DNA of 27,491 nucleotides, taken from Xanthobacteraceae bacterium (GTDB lineage: Bacteria; Pseudomonadota; Alphaproteobacteria; Rhizobiales; Xanthobacteraceae). Numbering within the stretch: position 1 is the first letter of the stretch; each line of letters begins with the position of its first letter. The notes beneath the pieces were generated by a model, which searched no databases, was not told the DNA's origin, and was given only the letters and a program-made list of their open reading frames with translations. The position numbers and the translations under genes are program-made. The stretch is taken from the NCBI GenBank assembly GCA_030039105.1, contig JASHQO010000117.1, positions 1 through 27,491 of the forward strand, read 5' to 3'. This document shows, one piece after another, positions 14,549 through 24,455 of this stretch.

Positions 14549-15181
14549 ATGGACGGCAACGGGCAAGACCACGTCATCGCCACGACCGAAGCGCTCGAGC
14601 GCCTCTACAGCGAAGCGCCGTACGGCCCCGCGGTATTCAAGGAAACCGACCGCATCACGCCGCAATACCGCAAGCTGATCGAGGCGGCGCCGTTCGTGGT
14701 GCTGGCAACTTGCGGCCCCGAAGGCCTCGACTGCTCGCCGCGCGGCGATCCGCCCGGCTTCGTTCGCGTCGTCGACGAGCACACGCTCATCATCCCCGAC
14801 CGCCGCGGCAACAACCGCATCGACAGCCTGCGCAACCTGGTGCGCGACCCGCGCGTCTCGCTGCTGTTCCTGATCCCCGGCGTCGGCGAGACCATGCGCG
14901 TCAACGGCACCGCGAAAATCTGCACCGATCCGGCCCTGACCGAAAGCTTCGCCATGAACGGCAAGGTGCCGAAATGCGTGCTCGTGGTCACGGTCGAGCG
15001 CGCCTATTTCCAGTGCACCAAGGCGATCATCCGCTCGAAATTGTGGGATCCGGCCAGCAAAGTCGATCGCAAGACTTTGCCGACGCCCGGCTCGATCCTC
15101 GCCGAACTGACCGACGGCAAAATGGGCGGGCCAGAGCACGACCGGGCCGCGCCCGCGCGCATCAAAGAGACGATTTACTGA
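14549..15181 (+). CDS. PPOX-class FMN-dependent flavoprotein
   Basis: A 210-aa protein of the pyridoxamine 5'-phosphate oxidase-like split-barrel family, closest in pattern to the 'MSMEG_1061' PPOX subgroup. ITPQYRKLIEAAPFVVLATCGPEGLDCSPRGDPPGFV, DRRGNNRIDSLRNLVRDPRVSLLFLIPGVGETMRVNGTA and CTKAIIRSKLW are characteristic. It probably binds FMN or F420-like flavin and acts as a redox enzyme of unknown substrate. ATG 14549 is chosen because GGAGA lies 7 nt upstream; in-frame ATGs at 14489 and 14522 lack this, and the first overlaps mtaB. Its end overlaps the converging pseudouridine synthase gene by 7 nt (15175-15181). Confidence 0.9.
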   Translation: MDGNGQDHVIATTEALERLYSEAPYGPAVFKETDRITPQYRKLIEAAPFVVLATCGPEGLDCSPRGDPPGFVRVVDEHTLIIPDRRGNNRIDSLRNLVRDPRVSLLFLIPGVGETMRVNGTAKICTDPALTESFAMNGKVPKCVLVVTVERAYFQCTKAIIRSKLWDPASKVDRKTLPTPGSILAELTDGKMGGPEHDRAAPARIKETIY

Positions 15182-15924
15182 GCGGCGTCCGCGGCCGCTT
15201 CGTTCACGCGGCCGCCAGGCAAGACGCTTTCTTCCCCTTGCCAGCCGCACGCCGTCAGTCGCTCGCGCATATGCGGCGGCACTGGCGCGCTGGCGCGGAT
15301 CGGCGCGCGGCTCTTGTAGAGCGGCACGACGATATCGCGGGCGTGAAGTTGCAGGGCGGGGCCGCCCGTCCGCGGCGCGGTGCCGTAAATGGCGTCGCCG
15401 ACGATCGGCCAGCCCATCTCGGCGCAATGCACGCGCAGTTGATGCGTGCGCCCGGTCAGCGGCTCGAGCGCGAGCCACGTCAGTCCCTCCGGTCCGCGCC
15501 CCATCACCTGCCACCGCGTCACCGCCGGCTGGCCGGCCGGATCGTGCTTCATCCACCAGCCGATAGTGGCATCGAGGCGGCCGAGCGGCATGTCGATTTC
15601 GCCTTCGTCGGCACTTGGCGCGCCCTCCACCACGGCCCAATAGGTCTTGTCGATGGCGCCGGTGCGGAACAGCTTGCCGAGCTGCGCCAGCGCCTTGCGG
15701 TGGCGGCCGAGCACCAGGCATCCGGAGGTATCGCGGTCGAGCCGGTGGGCCAGCCCGGGCGACCGGGGCAGGCCGAACCGCAACGCGTCAAAATGGTCCT
15801 GCAGGCACACGCCGCCCTTCGGCCCATTGTGCACGGCCATCCCTGCCGGCTTGTCGATCACCAGCATCAGGCCGTCGCGATAGAGCAGGCGCGATACCAT
15901 CTGTTCGGGAGTCATTGCGTCCAT
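15175..15924 (-). CDS. RluA-family pseudouridine synthase
   Basis: About 249 aa, a stand-alone catalytic domain without an S4 domain. YRDGLMLVIDKPAGMAVHNGP, LAHRLDRDTSGCLVLG (the HRLD Asp is the catalytic residue), EPLTGRTHQLRVH and PIVGDAIYG are the RluA/RsuA-family motifs in order. The target could be 23S rRNA or tRNA; the sequence does not tell which. The start is uncertain: ATG 15924, ATG 15915 and GTG 15951 are all in frame and none has a strong ribosome site. GTG 15951 would abut the ftsY start (15952). It opposes its neighbours, being divergent from ftsY and convergent with the PPOX gene. Confidence 0.93.
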   Translation of the reverse strand: MDAMTPEQMVSRLLYRDGLMLVIDKPAGMAVHNGPKGGVCLQDHFDALRFGLPRSPGLAHRLDRDTSGCLVLGRHRKALAQLGKLFRTGAIDKTYWAVVEGAPSADEGEIDMPLGRLDATIGWWMKHDPAGQPAVTRWQVMGRGPEGLTWLALEPLTGRTHQLRVHCAEMGWPIVGDAIYGTAPRTGGPALQLHARDIVVPLYKSRAPIRASAPVPPHMRERLTACGWQGEESVLPGGRVNEAAADAAQ

Positions 15925-15951
15925 CGGCGGAACCGCTATCACGGGCGGCAC

Positions 15952-16896
15952 ATGAACGACAGCGCGGAAAAAACCAAGGAAGGCTGGTGGCGCCGCCTCA
16001 CCGGCGGGCTCAAGCGCAGCTCGTCGGCGCTTGGCGGCGCCATCTCGGACCTCATCACCAAGCGCAAGCTCGATGGCGCGACCATCGCCGACATCGAGGA
16101 TGTGTTGATCCGCGCCGATCTCGGCCCCGACGTCGCGGCCCGGGCTGCCGCGGCGCTCGGCGAGAGCCGTTACGCCAGCGGCATTTCCCCGGACGAGGTG
16201 AAGACCGTGGTGGCGGCGGAGATCGAGAAGGTGCTGGGGCCGGTGGCGCAGCCGCTCGCCATCGATCCGGCGTCAAAACCGTTCGTCATCCTGGTTGCCG
16301 GCGTCAACGGCTCCGGCAAGACCACGACAATCGGCAAGCTCGCGGCGAAATTCCGCGCCGAGGGCAAGAGCGTGATGCTCGCGGCAGGCGATACGTTCCG
16401 CGCCGCCGCCATCGAGCAGCTCAAGATCTGGGCGGATCGTACCGGCGCTGCCTTCATCGCCCGTGACGCCGGCGCCGATGCCGCAGGCCTCGTCTTCGAC
16501 GCGCTCACCGCGGCGAAGCAGCAGGCCGTCGACGTGCTGCTCGTCGACACCGCCGGCCGGCTGCAGAACCGCAGCGAGTTGATGGACGAGCTGCAAAAGA
16601 TCGTCCGCGTCATGAAGAAAGTCGCGCCGTCGGCGCCGCACGCCGTGCTGTTGGTGCTCGACGCCACCATCGGCCAGAACGCGCTGTCCCAGGTCGAGAT
16701 GTTCCGCAAGGCGGTCGGCGTCACGGGCCTCGCCATGACCAAGCTCGATGGCACCGCGCGGGGCGGCATTCTGGTCGCCATCGCGGAGAAATTCGCCGTG
16801 CCGGTGCACTTCATCGGCGTCGGCGAGGGCGTCGACGATTTGGCGCCGTTCTCGGCCCGCGATTTTGCCCGCGCCATCGTCGGGCTGGATACCTGA
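15952..16896 (+). CDS. ftsY: Signal recognition particle receptor FtsY
   Basis: FtsY (314 aa) is the membrane-associated GTPase that receives Ffh-ribosome complexes. The N-terminal stretch is short and lacks the long acidic A domain of E. coli, but keeps the basic amphipathic segment GWWRRLTGGLKRSSSALGGAI that can bind membrane. The GTPase domain shows GVNGSGKTT (117-125), DTAGR (199-203), TKLDGTARGG (263-272) and the closing GEGVDDL (291-297). The start ATG 15952 begins the conserved 'W W R R L' region; the open frame extends far upstream but only as an antisense shadow of the pseudouridine synthase gene. yciB follows 37 nt downstream and is probably co-transcribed. Confidence 0.97.
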   Translation: MNDSAEKTKEGWWRRLTGGLKRSSSALGGAISDLITKRKLDGATIADIEDVLIRADLGPDVAARAAAALGESRYASGISPDEVKTVVAAEIEKVLGPVAQPLAIDPASKPFVILVAGVNGSGKTTTIGKLAAKFRAEGKSVMLAAGDTFRAAAIEQLKIWADRTGAAFIARDAGADAAGLVFDALTAAKQQAVDVLLVDTAGRLQNRSELMDELQKIVRVMKKVAPSAPHAVLLVLDATIGQNALSQVEMFRKAVGVTGLAMTKLDGTARGGILVAIAEKFAVPVHFIGVGEGVDDLAPFSARDFARAIVGLDT

Positions 16897-16933
16897 TTGA
16901 GCGCACGGCCGCGCCGCGCTACACCACGCCCGC

Positions 16934-17500
16934 ATGACGTCGAAGCCGCAGCAGCTCAACCCGGTCCTCAAGCTCGGCCTCGACCTCGGGCCGCTGCTGC
17001 TGTTCTTCTTTGCCAATGCGCGTTTCGGCATCTTCGTCGCTACCGCGACGTTCATGGTCGCGGTGCTGGTGGCGATGGTGGTGTCCTATGTGCTGACGCG
17101 GCACTTGCCGATCATGGCGATCGTCACCGCGATCATCGTGCTGGTCTTCGGCGGCCTTACCCTCGTCCTGCACAACGACACCTTCATCAAGGTCAAGCCG
17201 ACCATCATCTACGCGCTGTTCGGCGGCGTGTTGCTTGGCGGGCTCGTCTTCAACAAGCCGCTGCTCGGCACCGTGCTCGACTCGATGTTCCAGCTCACCG
17301 AAGCAGGCTGGCGCAAGCTGACCTTGCGCTGGGCGTTGTTCTTCTTGGCGCTGGCGGTGCTCAACGAAGTCGTCTGGCGCACCACCTCGACCGACGTCTG
17401 GGTCGACTTCAAGGTGTTCGGCGTCGTGCCGTTGACGTTTCTGTTCGGCGCACTGCAGGTGCCGCTGTTGAAGAAATATGCGGCGGAGCCGGCGGAGTGA
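16934..17500 (+). CDS. yciB: Septation protein A / intracellular septation protein (YciB family)
   Basis: A 188-aa inner-membrane protein of the YciB/IspZ family, linked in other bacteria to cell-envelope maintenance and septation. PVLKLGLDLGPLLLFFFANARFGIFVAT is the signature N-terminus. About five membrane segments are visible (near 14-28, 32-52, 56-78, 84-100, 122-140 and 150-172, some short). NEVVWRTTSTDVWVDFKVFG is the conserved periplasmic or loop block. It lies 37 nt downstream of ftsY, the order seen in many alphaproteobacteria. No clear ribosome site precedes ATG 16934. It converges on ccmG, with a 9-bp hairpin between them. Confidence 0.95.
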   Translation: MTSKPQQLNPVLKLGLDLGPLLLFFFANARFGIFVATATFMVAVLVAMVVSYVLTRHLPIMAIVTAIIVLVFGGLTLVLHNDTFIKVKPTIIYALFGGVLLGGLVFNKPLLGTVLDSMFQLTEAGWRKLTLRWALFFLALAVLNEVVWRTTSTDVWVDFKVFGVVPLTFLFGALQVPLLKKYAAEPAE

Positions 17501-17504
17501 TCGT

Positions 17505-17526
17505 CGTCATTGCGCTCGCAATGACG
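17505..17526. terminator. Perfect 9-bp hairpin between converging yciB and ccmG
   Basis: CGTCATTGC (17505-17513), loop GCTC, GCAATGACG (17518-17526) form a perfect stem in the 27-nt space between two converging genes. The placement fits a bidirectional transcription end, but neither side has a T-run. It may equally be a copy of the common CGTCATTGC palindromic repeat that serves this purpose. Confidence 0.45.
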
Positions 17527-17527
17527 G

Positions 17528-18127
17528 TCAGGAGCCTGTAGCGGCCAGCGCCTTCTCGATCTGCGGCTTGAGCACGGCGTCGAAATTATCCGGGCTGATC
17601 GGGCCGACCAGCTTATAGGCGATGCGGGCGTCCTTGCCGACCACGAAGGTTTCCGGCACGCCATAGACGCCCCATTCGATCGCGGCGCGGCCGCTCTGGT
17701 CGGCGCCGGCGGCGGCGAATGGATTGCCGTAGCGGCCGAGGAAGCGCCGGGCGTTGTCGGGCTCGTCCTTGTAGTTGATGCCGATCAGGCGGAAACGGCC
17801 GTCTTTGGCGAGCTGCATGAGCAGCGGCGCCTCGTCGTGGCACGGCACGCACCACGACGCCCAGACATTCACCACCGTGACTTCGCCCTTGAAGCTTGCC
17901 GGGTCGAGGCCGGGCACCGCTGCGCCGTCGCGCTCGAGCCCGGCGACCGGCGGCAAAGCGGTCTGCGGGGCCGGATGGCCGATCAGCGCCGATGGAATGA
18001 GCGACGGGTCGCCGGAATTGAGGCGGACCAGGAACAAGGCAACGAGCGCGACAAAGACCACAAGCGGCACCAGCACCGCGATGCGGCGCCGGGCGACGTT
18101 TGCGGTCTCGGTGCCGGCGTCGGTCAT
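17528..18127 (-). CDS. ccmG: Thiol:disulphide interchange protein CcmG/DsbE
   Basis: A 199-aa membrane-anchored periplasmic thioredoxin that keeps apocytochrome c cysteines reduced for haem attachment. One N-terminal membrane anchor is visible (about residues 14-35). The thioredoxin domain carries WASWCVPCHDE with active-site Cys93 and Cys96. GRAAIEWGVYGVPETFVVGKDARIAYKLVGPI contains the cis-Pro loop (VYGVPET) typical of CcmG. The start ATG overlaps the ccmD stop (ATGA, 18124-18127). It is the last gene of the ccmABCDG operon here; ccmE, F, H and I are not in the window. Confidence 0.97.
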   Translation of the reverse strand: MTDAGTETANVARRRIAVLVPLVVFVALVALFLVRLNSGDPSLIPSALIGHPAPQTALPPVAGLERDGAAVPGLDPASFKGEVTVVNVWASWCVPCHDEAPLLMQLAKDGRFRLIGINYKDEPDNARRFLGRYGNPFAAAGADQSGRAAIEWGVYGVPETFVVGKDARIAYKLVGPISPDNFDAVLKPQIEKALAATGS

Positions 18128-18318
18128 GCCTGTTCCTTCGCTTGCTCCATGGCCGGCGCCGGCGCCGAGCGGCGGCTGACGCCACGCCTGTCGAGCTCGG
18201 CAAGCGTGCGCTGCTGCGCGCGATAGTCCAGCATCACCCAGGCGATCAGGGCGCCGACGATAACGAGGGTCGCGGCATAGGCCGCGACGATGAAGCCCAT
18301 ATGGTTTGCCGGGTCCAC
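18124..18318 (-). CDS. ccmD: Haem exporter protein CcmD
   Basis: CcmD (about 64 aa) is a single-span protein that stabilises the CcmABC complex and helps release holo-CcmE. After a short N-terminus (VDPANHMGFIVAAYAATLVI) comes one membrane helix ending WVMLDYRAQQRTLAELDRRGV, the usual basic cytoplasmic end. I prefer GTG 18318, because family members normally have a few residues before 'GFI.AAY'. ATG 18300 (58 aa) is the alternative. The GTG lies 2 nt after the ccmC stop, and the stop overlaps the ccmG start, so the gene is fully embedded in the operon. Confidence 0.88.
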   Translation of the reverse strand: MDPANHMGFIVAAYAATLVIVGALIAWVMLDYRAQQRTLAELDRRGVSRRSAPAPAMEQAKEQA

Positions 18319-18320
18319 CG

Positions 18321-19049
18321 TCAGCTCACCGCGTTCGCCTGCATCAGTCGCAAGGTCCGCACCCGGCGGCGCAGGATTTCGTTGCGCATCGCCGCGAGAT
18401 GCAGCGTGAAGAACAGCAAGGTGAACGCCACCGCCATGACGAGTAGCGGCATGAGAATAGTCGGATAGATCGTCGAGCCGCCGAGCCGGAACACCGAGGC
18501 GCCTTGATGCAAGGTGTTCCACCAGTCGACCGAGAATTTGATGATCGGCAGGTCGATGGCGCCGACCAAAGTGAGGATCGCGGCGGCGCGCGCCGCGCGC
18601 GATGGGTCTTCCACCGTGCGCCACAGCGCGATGACGGCGAGATAGAGCAGGAACAGCACCAGCTCCGAGGTCAGCCGCGCATCCCAGACCCAATAGGTGC
18701 CCCATTCGGGCCGACCCCACAGCGAGCCGGTGACGAGGCAGAGCAGCGTGAATGCGGCGCCGATCGGTGCCGCCGCCTTGGCGGCGACGTCGGCCAGCGG
18801 ATGCCGCCATACCAGGGTGCCGAACGCCGCGACCGTCATCAGTCCCCAGCCGAGCATGCCGAGCCAGGCCGACGGCACGTGCAAAAACATGATCTTCACC
18901 GTGGCGCCTTGCTGATAATCGTCCGGCGCCAGCATTGCCTGGTCGATGCCATAGGCGAAGACGATCACCGTCAGCCCGCCGAGCCAGGGAATGGAGCGGT
19001 TGGCGAGCGTCAAAAAGCGCGACGGGTTAGCCAGATCGGCGATGGCCAT
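18321..19049 (-). CDS. ccmC: Haem exporter/handling protein CcmC
   Basis: CcmC (242 aa) is a six-helix inner-membrane protein that presents haem to the chaperone CcmE. The tryptophan-rich periplasmic loop WGRPEWGTYWVWDARLTS (111-128) is intact. The two haem-ligating histidines are visible as His57 (FLHVPSAW) and His181 (WWNTLHQGAS). GGSTIYPTILMPLLVMAVAF covers a late helix. ATG 19049 has GGAAG 5 nt upstream. A gap of 96 nt separates it from ccmB, larger than the other spacings in this operon and without a recognisable promoter. Confidence 0.98.
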   Translation of the reverse strand: MAIADLANPSRFLTLANRSIPWLGGLTVIVFAYGIDQAMLAPDDYQQGATVKIMFLHVPSAWLGMLGWGLMTVAAFGTLVWRHPLADVAAKAAAPIGAAFTLLCLVTGSLWGRPEWGTYWVWDARLTSELVLFLLYLAVIALWRTVEDPSRAARAAAILTLVGAIDLPIIKFSVDWWNTLHQGASVFRLGGSTIYPTILMPLLVMAVAFTLLFFTLHLAAMRNEILRRRVRTLRLMQANAVS

Positions 19050-19145
19050 GGGTGCTTCCAGTGCGCCAGCTTCCTAGTTCACGTCGTAGCGTCGGCGCAA
19101 TGCCGGCGGCGTGCGATGATTTCACGTTTGCATGACCGCATTTGC

Positions 19146-19814
19146 CTATTCCATTTCCTGGCGTAGCGCGGCGGCGGCGGCAAAGGGGCCGACCACGAGG
19201 CTCGCCAGGGTCAAGGCGCACAGGATGGTGAACGGCGTGCCGAACGGCGCCGGGCCGACGACGGCGGCATTGGCGGCGGCGACGCCGAAGATCAGCACCG
19301 GCACCGTCAGCGGCAGCACGATCACCGCGAGCAGGAGGCCGCCGCGCTGCAGCGTCACCGCGATGGCGGCGCCGATCAGGCCGATGAAGGTCAGCGCCGG
19401 CGTGCCGACCAGCAGCGTCACCACCAAGGTCAGTTCGGCCGGCGCGTCGAGATTGAGCAAAAGCCCGACCAGCGGTGCGGCGACGATCAGCGGCAAGCCC
19501 GTCGTCAGCCAATGGGCGACGCCCTTGGCCAGGACCACGAGCTCGAGCGGCGCCCGGCTCATCAGGATGAGATCGAGCGAGCCGTCCTCGTGGTCGCTCG
19601 AAAACAGCCGGTCGAGCGCCAGCAGGCTCGCCAGCAGTGCGGCGAGCCAGAGGATTGCCGGCCCGATGCGCTTGAGCAGCGGCAGATCGGGGCCGACCGC
19701 GAACGGAATCAGGGTGACCACGACGACAAAGAACAGCACGCCGATCAGCGCGCCGCCGCCGACCCGGATGGCTATGCGCATGTCGCGCACGAGGATTGCG
19801 GCGAGGGGGGTCAT
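19146..19814 (-). CDS. ccmB: Haem exporter protein CcmB
   Basis: CcmB (222 aa) is the membrane subunit of the CcmAB ATPase, needed to release CcmE-haem from CcmC/D. The protein is almost entirely hydrophobic, with about six segments. FFVVVVTLIPFAVGPD, ILWLAALLASLLALDRLFSSDHEDGSLDLI and the PLTVPVLIFGVAA block are typical of the family. The start is ATG 19814, which overlaps the ccmA stop (ATGA, 19811-19814). The open frame continues upstream only as a shadow of ccmA. Confidence 0.97.
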   Translation of the reverse strand: MTPLAAILVRDMRIAIRVGGGALIGVLFFVVVVTLIPFAVGPDLPLLKRIGPAILWLAALLASLLALDRLFSSDHEDGSLDLILMSRAPLELVVLAKGVAHWLTTGLPLIVAAPLVGLLLNLDAPAELTLVVTLLVGTPALTFIGLIGAAIAVTLQRGGLLLAVIVLPLTVPVLIFGVAAANAAVVGPAPFGTPFTILCALTLASLVVGPFAAAAALRQEME

Positions 19815-20458
19815 GGCACCGCCGGCTCCGCGGCTGCGGTGGCGCTGGACGGCAGCGCCATGTCGTCGAGCCGCAGCTCTTTCGGCCCGCCGAGCCCGAT
19901 CGGCCCATGGGTGGCGGCCACCACCATGCCACCCTCGGCCACATGGCTCCGCAACAGGGCCATGAGGCGGTTCTGAGCGGCGTCGTCGAGGCTGCTGGTG
20001 GGCTCGTCGAGCAGCCAGATCGGGCGTTTGACCGCGACCAGGCGGGCAATGGACAGCCGCCGGCGCTGTCCCGCCGACAGATAAGCCGAGGGCAGATCGG
20101 CCAGTCCATCCAATCCCACGGTTACCAGCGCCGCGGCGATATCCGCCGGCTCCGATCCCAGGAATCCAGCCCAAAATCGTAAGTTTTCTGCGACCGACAG
20201 CGACGGTTTCAACGCGTCCTGGTGGCCAAGATAGTGCGCCTGTTCGGCGATGGTCAGTTCGGGATCGCCGCCCTCGAGGGTCAGCTTGCCACGCCCCACA
20301 CGGATCAAACCGACGATGGTGCGCAGCAGCGACGATTTCCCGGCTCCGTTGCGGCCGGTCACCGCCAAAACCTCGCCGGAGGCAACGGCGAAGTTCAGCC
20401 CGGTGAAGATGTCGCGCCCGCCGCGGTGACAGGCCAGATCGACAGCGCAAAGCCGCAT
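19811..20458 (-). CDS. ccmA: Haem exporter ATP-binding protein CcmA
   Basis: CcmA (215 aa) is the ATPase of the cytochrome c maturation complex. GRNGAGKS (35-42) is Walker A, YLSAGQRRRLSIARL (126-140) the ABC signature (LSAGQ), and WLLDEPTSSLDD (148-159) Walker B. The compact size without extra domains is normal for CcmA. ATG 20458 is preferred; a TTG directly before it (20461) is also in frame. It is the first gene of the minus-strand operon and divergent from acnA, so the operon promoter should lie in the 235-nt gap 20459-20693. Confidence 0.97.
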   Translation of the reverse strand: MRLCAVDLACHRGGRDIFTGLNFAVASGEVLAVTGRNGAGKSSLLRTIVGLIRVGRGKLTLEGGDPELTIAEQAHYLGHQDALKPSLSVAENLRFWAGFLGSEPADIAAALVTVGLDGLADLPSAYLSAGQRRRLSIARLVAVKRPIWLLDEPTSSLDDAAQNRLMALLRSHVAEGGMVVAATHGPIGLGGPKELRLDDMALPSSATAAAEPAVP

Positions 20459-20693
20459 CAATGAACGTCCTGGGACCTATAGGGCCGGAAATGCCGAATT
20501 GGGGGCATTTTATCGGCTATTTCTTGCCGATCTGGCACAATTCCAGAAAAGCTTTTATAAGCCGCAAGTCGGGTTGCGCCGCGCCGGCGACGCTCCCGCG
20601 CCCGACCACCCACCAACGACCGTTGGGACCTGTTTCGGCAATAATTACCTCAGTTTTGCCCCGGCATCCGGCCGGAGTAATGGGAAAAAAGTC
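20459..20693. other. Divergent control region ccmA/acnA
   Basis: This 235-nt gap must hold promoters for both the ccm operon and acnA. I see an A+T-rich patch, AAAAGCTTTTATAAG (about 20547-20561), containing the perfect palindrome AAAAGCTTTT, and TGGCAC at 20531. No convincing paired -35/-10 set can be assigned by eye. A five-codon frame (ATG at 20680, M-G-K-K-S) ends in a TGA that overlaps the acnA ATG, which may be chance. Confidence 0.4.
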
Positions 20694-23399
<2,706 letters not shown>

Positions 23400-23516
23400 C
23401 AATTGTGGCGTAAGGGGTAAGGCCTCACCGCGAAGTGAGTGGCGGGTGACCGGCGCCGGGGTTAACACGAGCCTGGGCGACGAATACCGCACGAGGGGCG
23501 GCGGGTGGAGATCGGA

Positions 23517-24296
23517 ATGCTGCGCTGCCGCTCGGCTTTCCTTATTGCCGCGCTTCTGATCGCGACCTACGGCATCGCTCGCGCCGAGCCGCGGGCGTTG
23601 CTCGAGCTATTCACAAGTCAGGGCTGTTCTTCTTGTCCGGCTGCCGACAAGCTCCTCGGCGAACTCGCCAGCGATCCGTCGATCGTCGCGTTGAGCGTGC
23701 CGATCGATTATTGGGACTATCTCGGCTGGAAGGACACGCTCGCCAACGCGGCGCACTCGGCGAGGCAACGCGCTTACGCCCGTGTGCGCGGCGACCGGCA
23801 AGTCTATACGCCGCAGATCGTGGTCGACGGCGCCATGCACGTGCTCGGCAGCGACCGCGCCGCCATCGAGCGCATGATCGCGCAGACCGCGCAAAAGCCT
23901 TCCGTCATGTCGCTGCCGGTGCTGTTGGCGGCGAGCGGCGGCAATCTGGCCATCACGGTGAAGGCCAAGGACGGTGACCATACGGCAGGCGAAGTCTGGC
24001 TGTGTCCGCTGGCGCGCGCCGTGACGGTCGCCATCGGCCGCGGCGAGAATCGCGGCCGCACCATCACCTATCACAACGTGGTGCGGCGCTGGCTGAAGCT
24101 CGGCGACTGGGCGGCAACGGACGCGACCTGGACCGTGCCGATCTCCGAGATCAAGGGCGATGAGCCCGATGCGGCCGATGCCGCCGCCGTCATGGTGCAG
24201 GAAGGCACCCACGACAAGCCCGGCATCATTCTCGGCGCCGCCGTCACGCCGCTACAGCCAACGGACGACAGAGGACAGACGACAGAAAACAGGTGA
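23517..24296 (+). CDS. DUF1223 thioredoxin-like exported protein
   Basis: A 259-aa DUF1223 protein. A signal peptide (residues 1-23, ending ARA) is followed by a thioredoxin-like domain with LFTSQGCSSCPAADKLL, a CSSC pair at Cys37 and Cys40. VPIDYWDYLGWKDTLA and RQVYTPQIVVDGAMHVLGSDR are the family's conserved blocks. It is likely a periplasmic thiol-redox protein; the function is not established. ATG 23517 has GGAG at 6-nt spacing, deciding it over GTG 23505. The last 12 or so residues (PTDDRGQTTENR) are hydrophilic and unlike the rest. They are encoded by the left arm of a 23-bp inverted repeat, so the natural C-terminus was probably altered by that element. Confidence 0.92.
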   Translation: MLRCRSAFLIAALLIATYGIARAEPRALLELFTSQGCSSCPAADKLLGELASDPSIVALSVPIDYWDYLGWKDTLANAAHSARQRAYARVRGDRQVYTPQIVVDGAMHVLGSDRAAIERMIAQTAQKPSVMSLPVLLAASGGNLAITVKAKDGDHTAGEVWLCPLARAVTVAIGRGENRGRTITYHNVVRRWLKLGDWAATDATWTVPISEIKGDEPDAADAAAVMVQEGTHDKPGIILGAAVTPLQPTDDRGQTTENR

Positions 24297-24354
24297 CGGC
24301 AAGCGGCGCTGATCGGTGCCGGCATTCGGCCGTCGTCTGTCCGCTGTCGTCCGT
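24261..24354. repeat. 23-bp inverted repeat with 48-nt spacer
   Basis: The left arm, 24261-24283, and right arm, 24332-24354, are complementary at 22 of 23 positions. The right arm begins GTCGTCTGTCCGCTG. Each arm also carries internal repeats of CTGTC/GTCGTC. The left arm lies inside the 3' end of the DUF1223 gene and the stop codon (24294-24296) falls in the spacer. It looks like a small non-autonomous palindromic element. Confidence 0.8.
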
Positions 24355-24360
24355 CCGCCG

Positions 24361-24390
24361 AAAAGAAAAAGGCCGGCAACAGCCGGCCTT
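24361..24390 (-). terminator. Strong intrinsic terminator on the minus strand
   Basis: GGCCGGC (24371-24377), loop AACA, GCCGGCC (24382-24388), extended by AA/TT pairs, gives a 9-bp stem. Read on the minus strand the stem is followed at once by TTTTTCTTTT (24370-24361), a classical rho-independent terminator. On the plus strand the trailing sequence is TTAAAAGTTATT, a poorer U-tract, although it may also stop DUF1223 transcripts. No minus-strand gene lies upstream, which implies an unannotated minus transcript. Confidence 0.8.
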
Positions 24391-24408
24391 AAAAGTTATT
24401 GGGGATTG

Positions 24409-24455
24409 AACCGTATGCGGAACTAACCGTACGCGGAACTTAACCGTACGTGGAA
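24409..24455. repeat. Three direct copies of AACCGTAYGYGGAA
   Basis: AACCGTATGCGGAA (24409-24422), AACCGTACGCGGAA (24425-24438) and AACCGTACGTGGAA (24442-24455) are spaced 16 and 17 nt apart. Each contains CCG-N4-CGG or a one-base variant, able to form a 3-bp mini-hairpin in RNA. On the minus strand they precede the terminator at 24361-24390. They could be protein-binding sites in DNA or repeated loops in an RNA. Confidence 0.8.

Noticed and set aside
20531..20549. TGGCAC as half of a sigma-54 promoter before acnA
   Set aside because: The second half (TTGC at the right spacing) is absent; what follows is AATTCCAG.
24396..24412. T-loop-like string GGTTCAATCCC on the minus strand, suggesting a tRNA
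   Set aside because: No flanking 5-bp T-stem, no anticodon arm or acceptor pairing and no CCA-end context; the string arises at the edge of a repeat copy.
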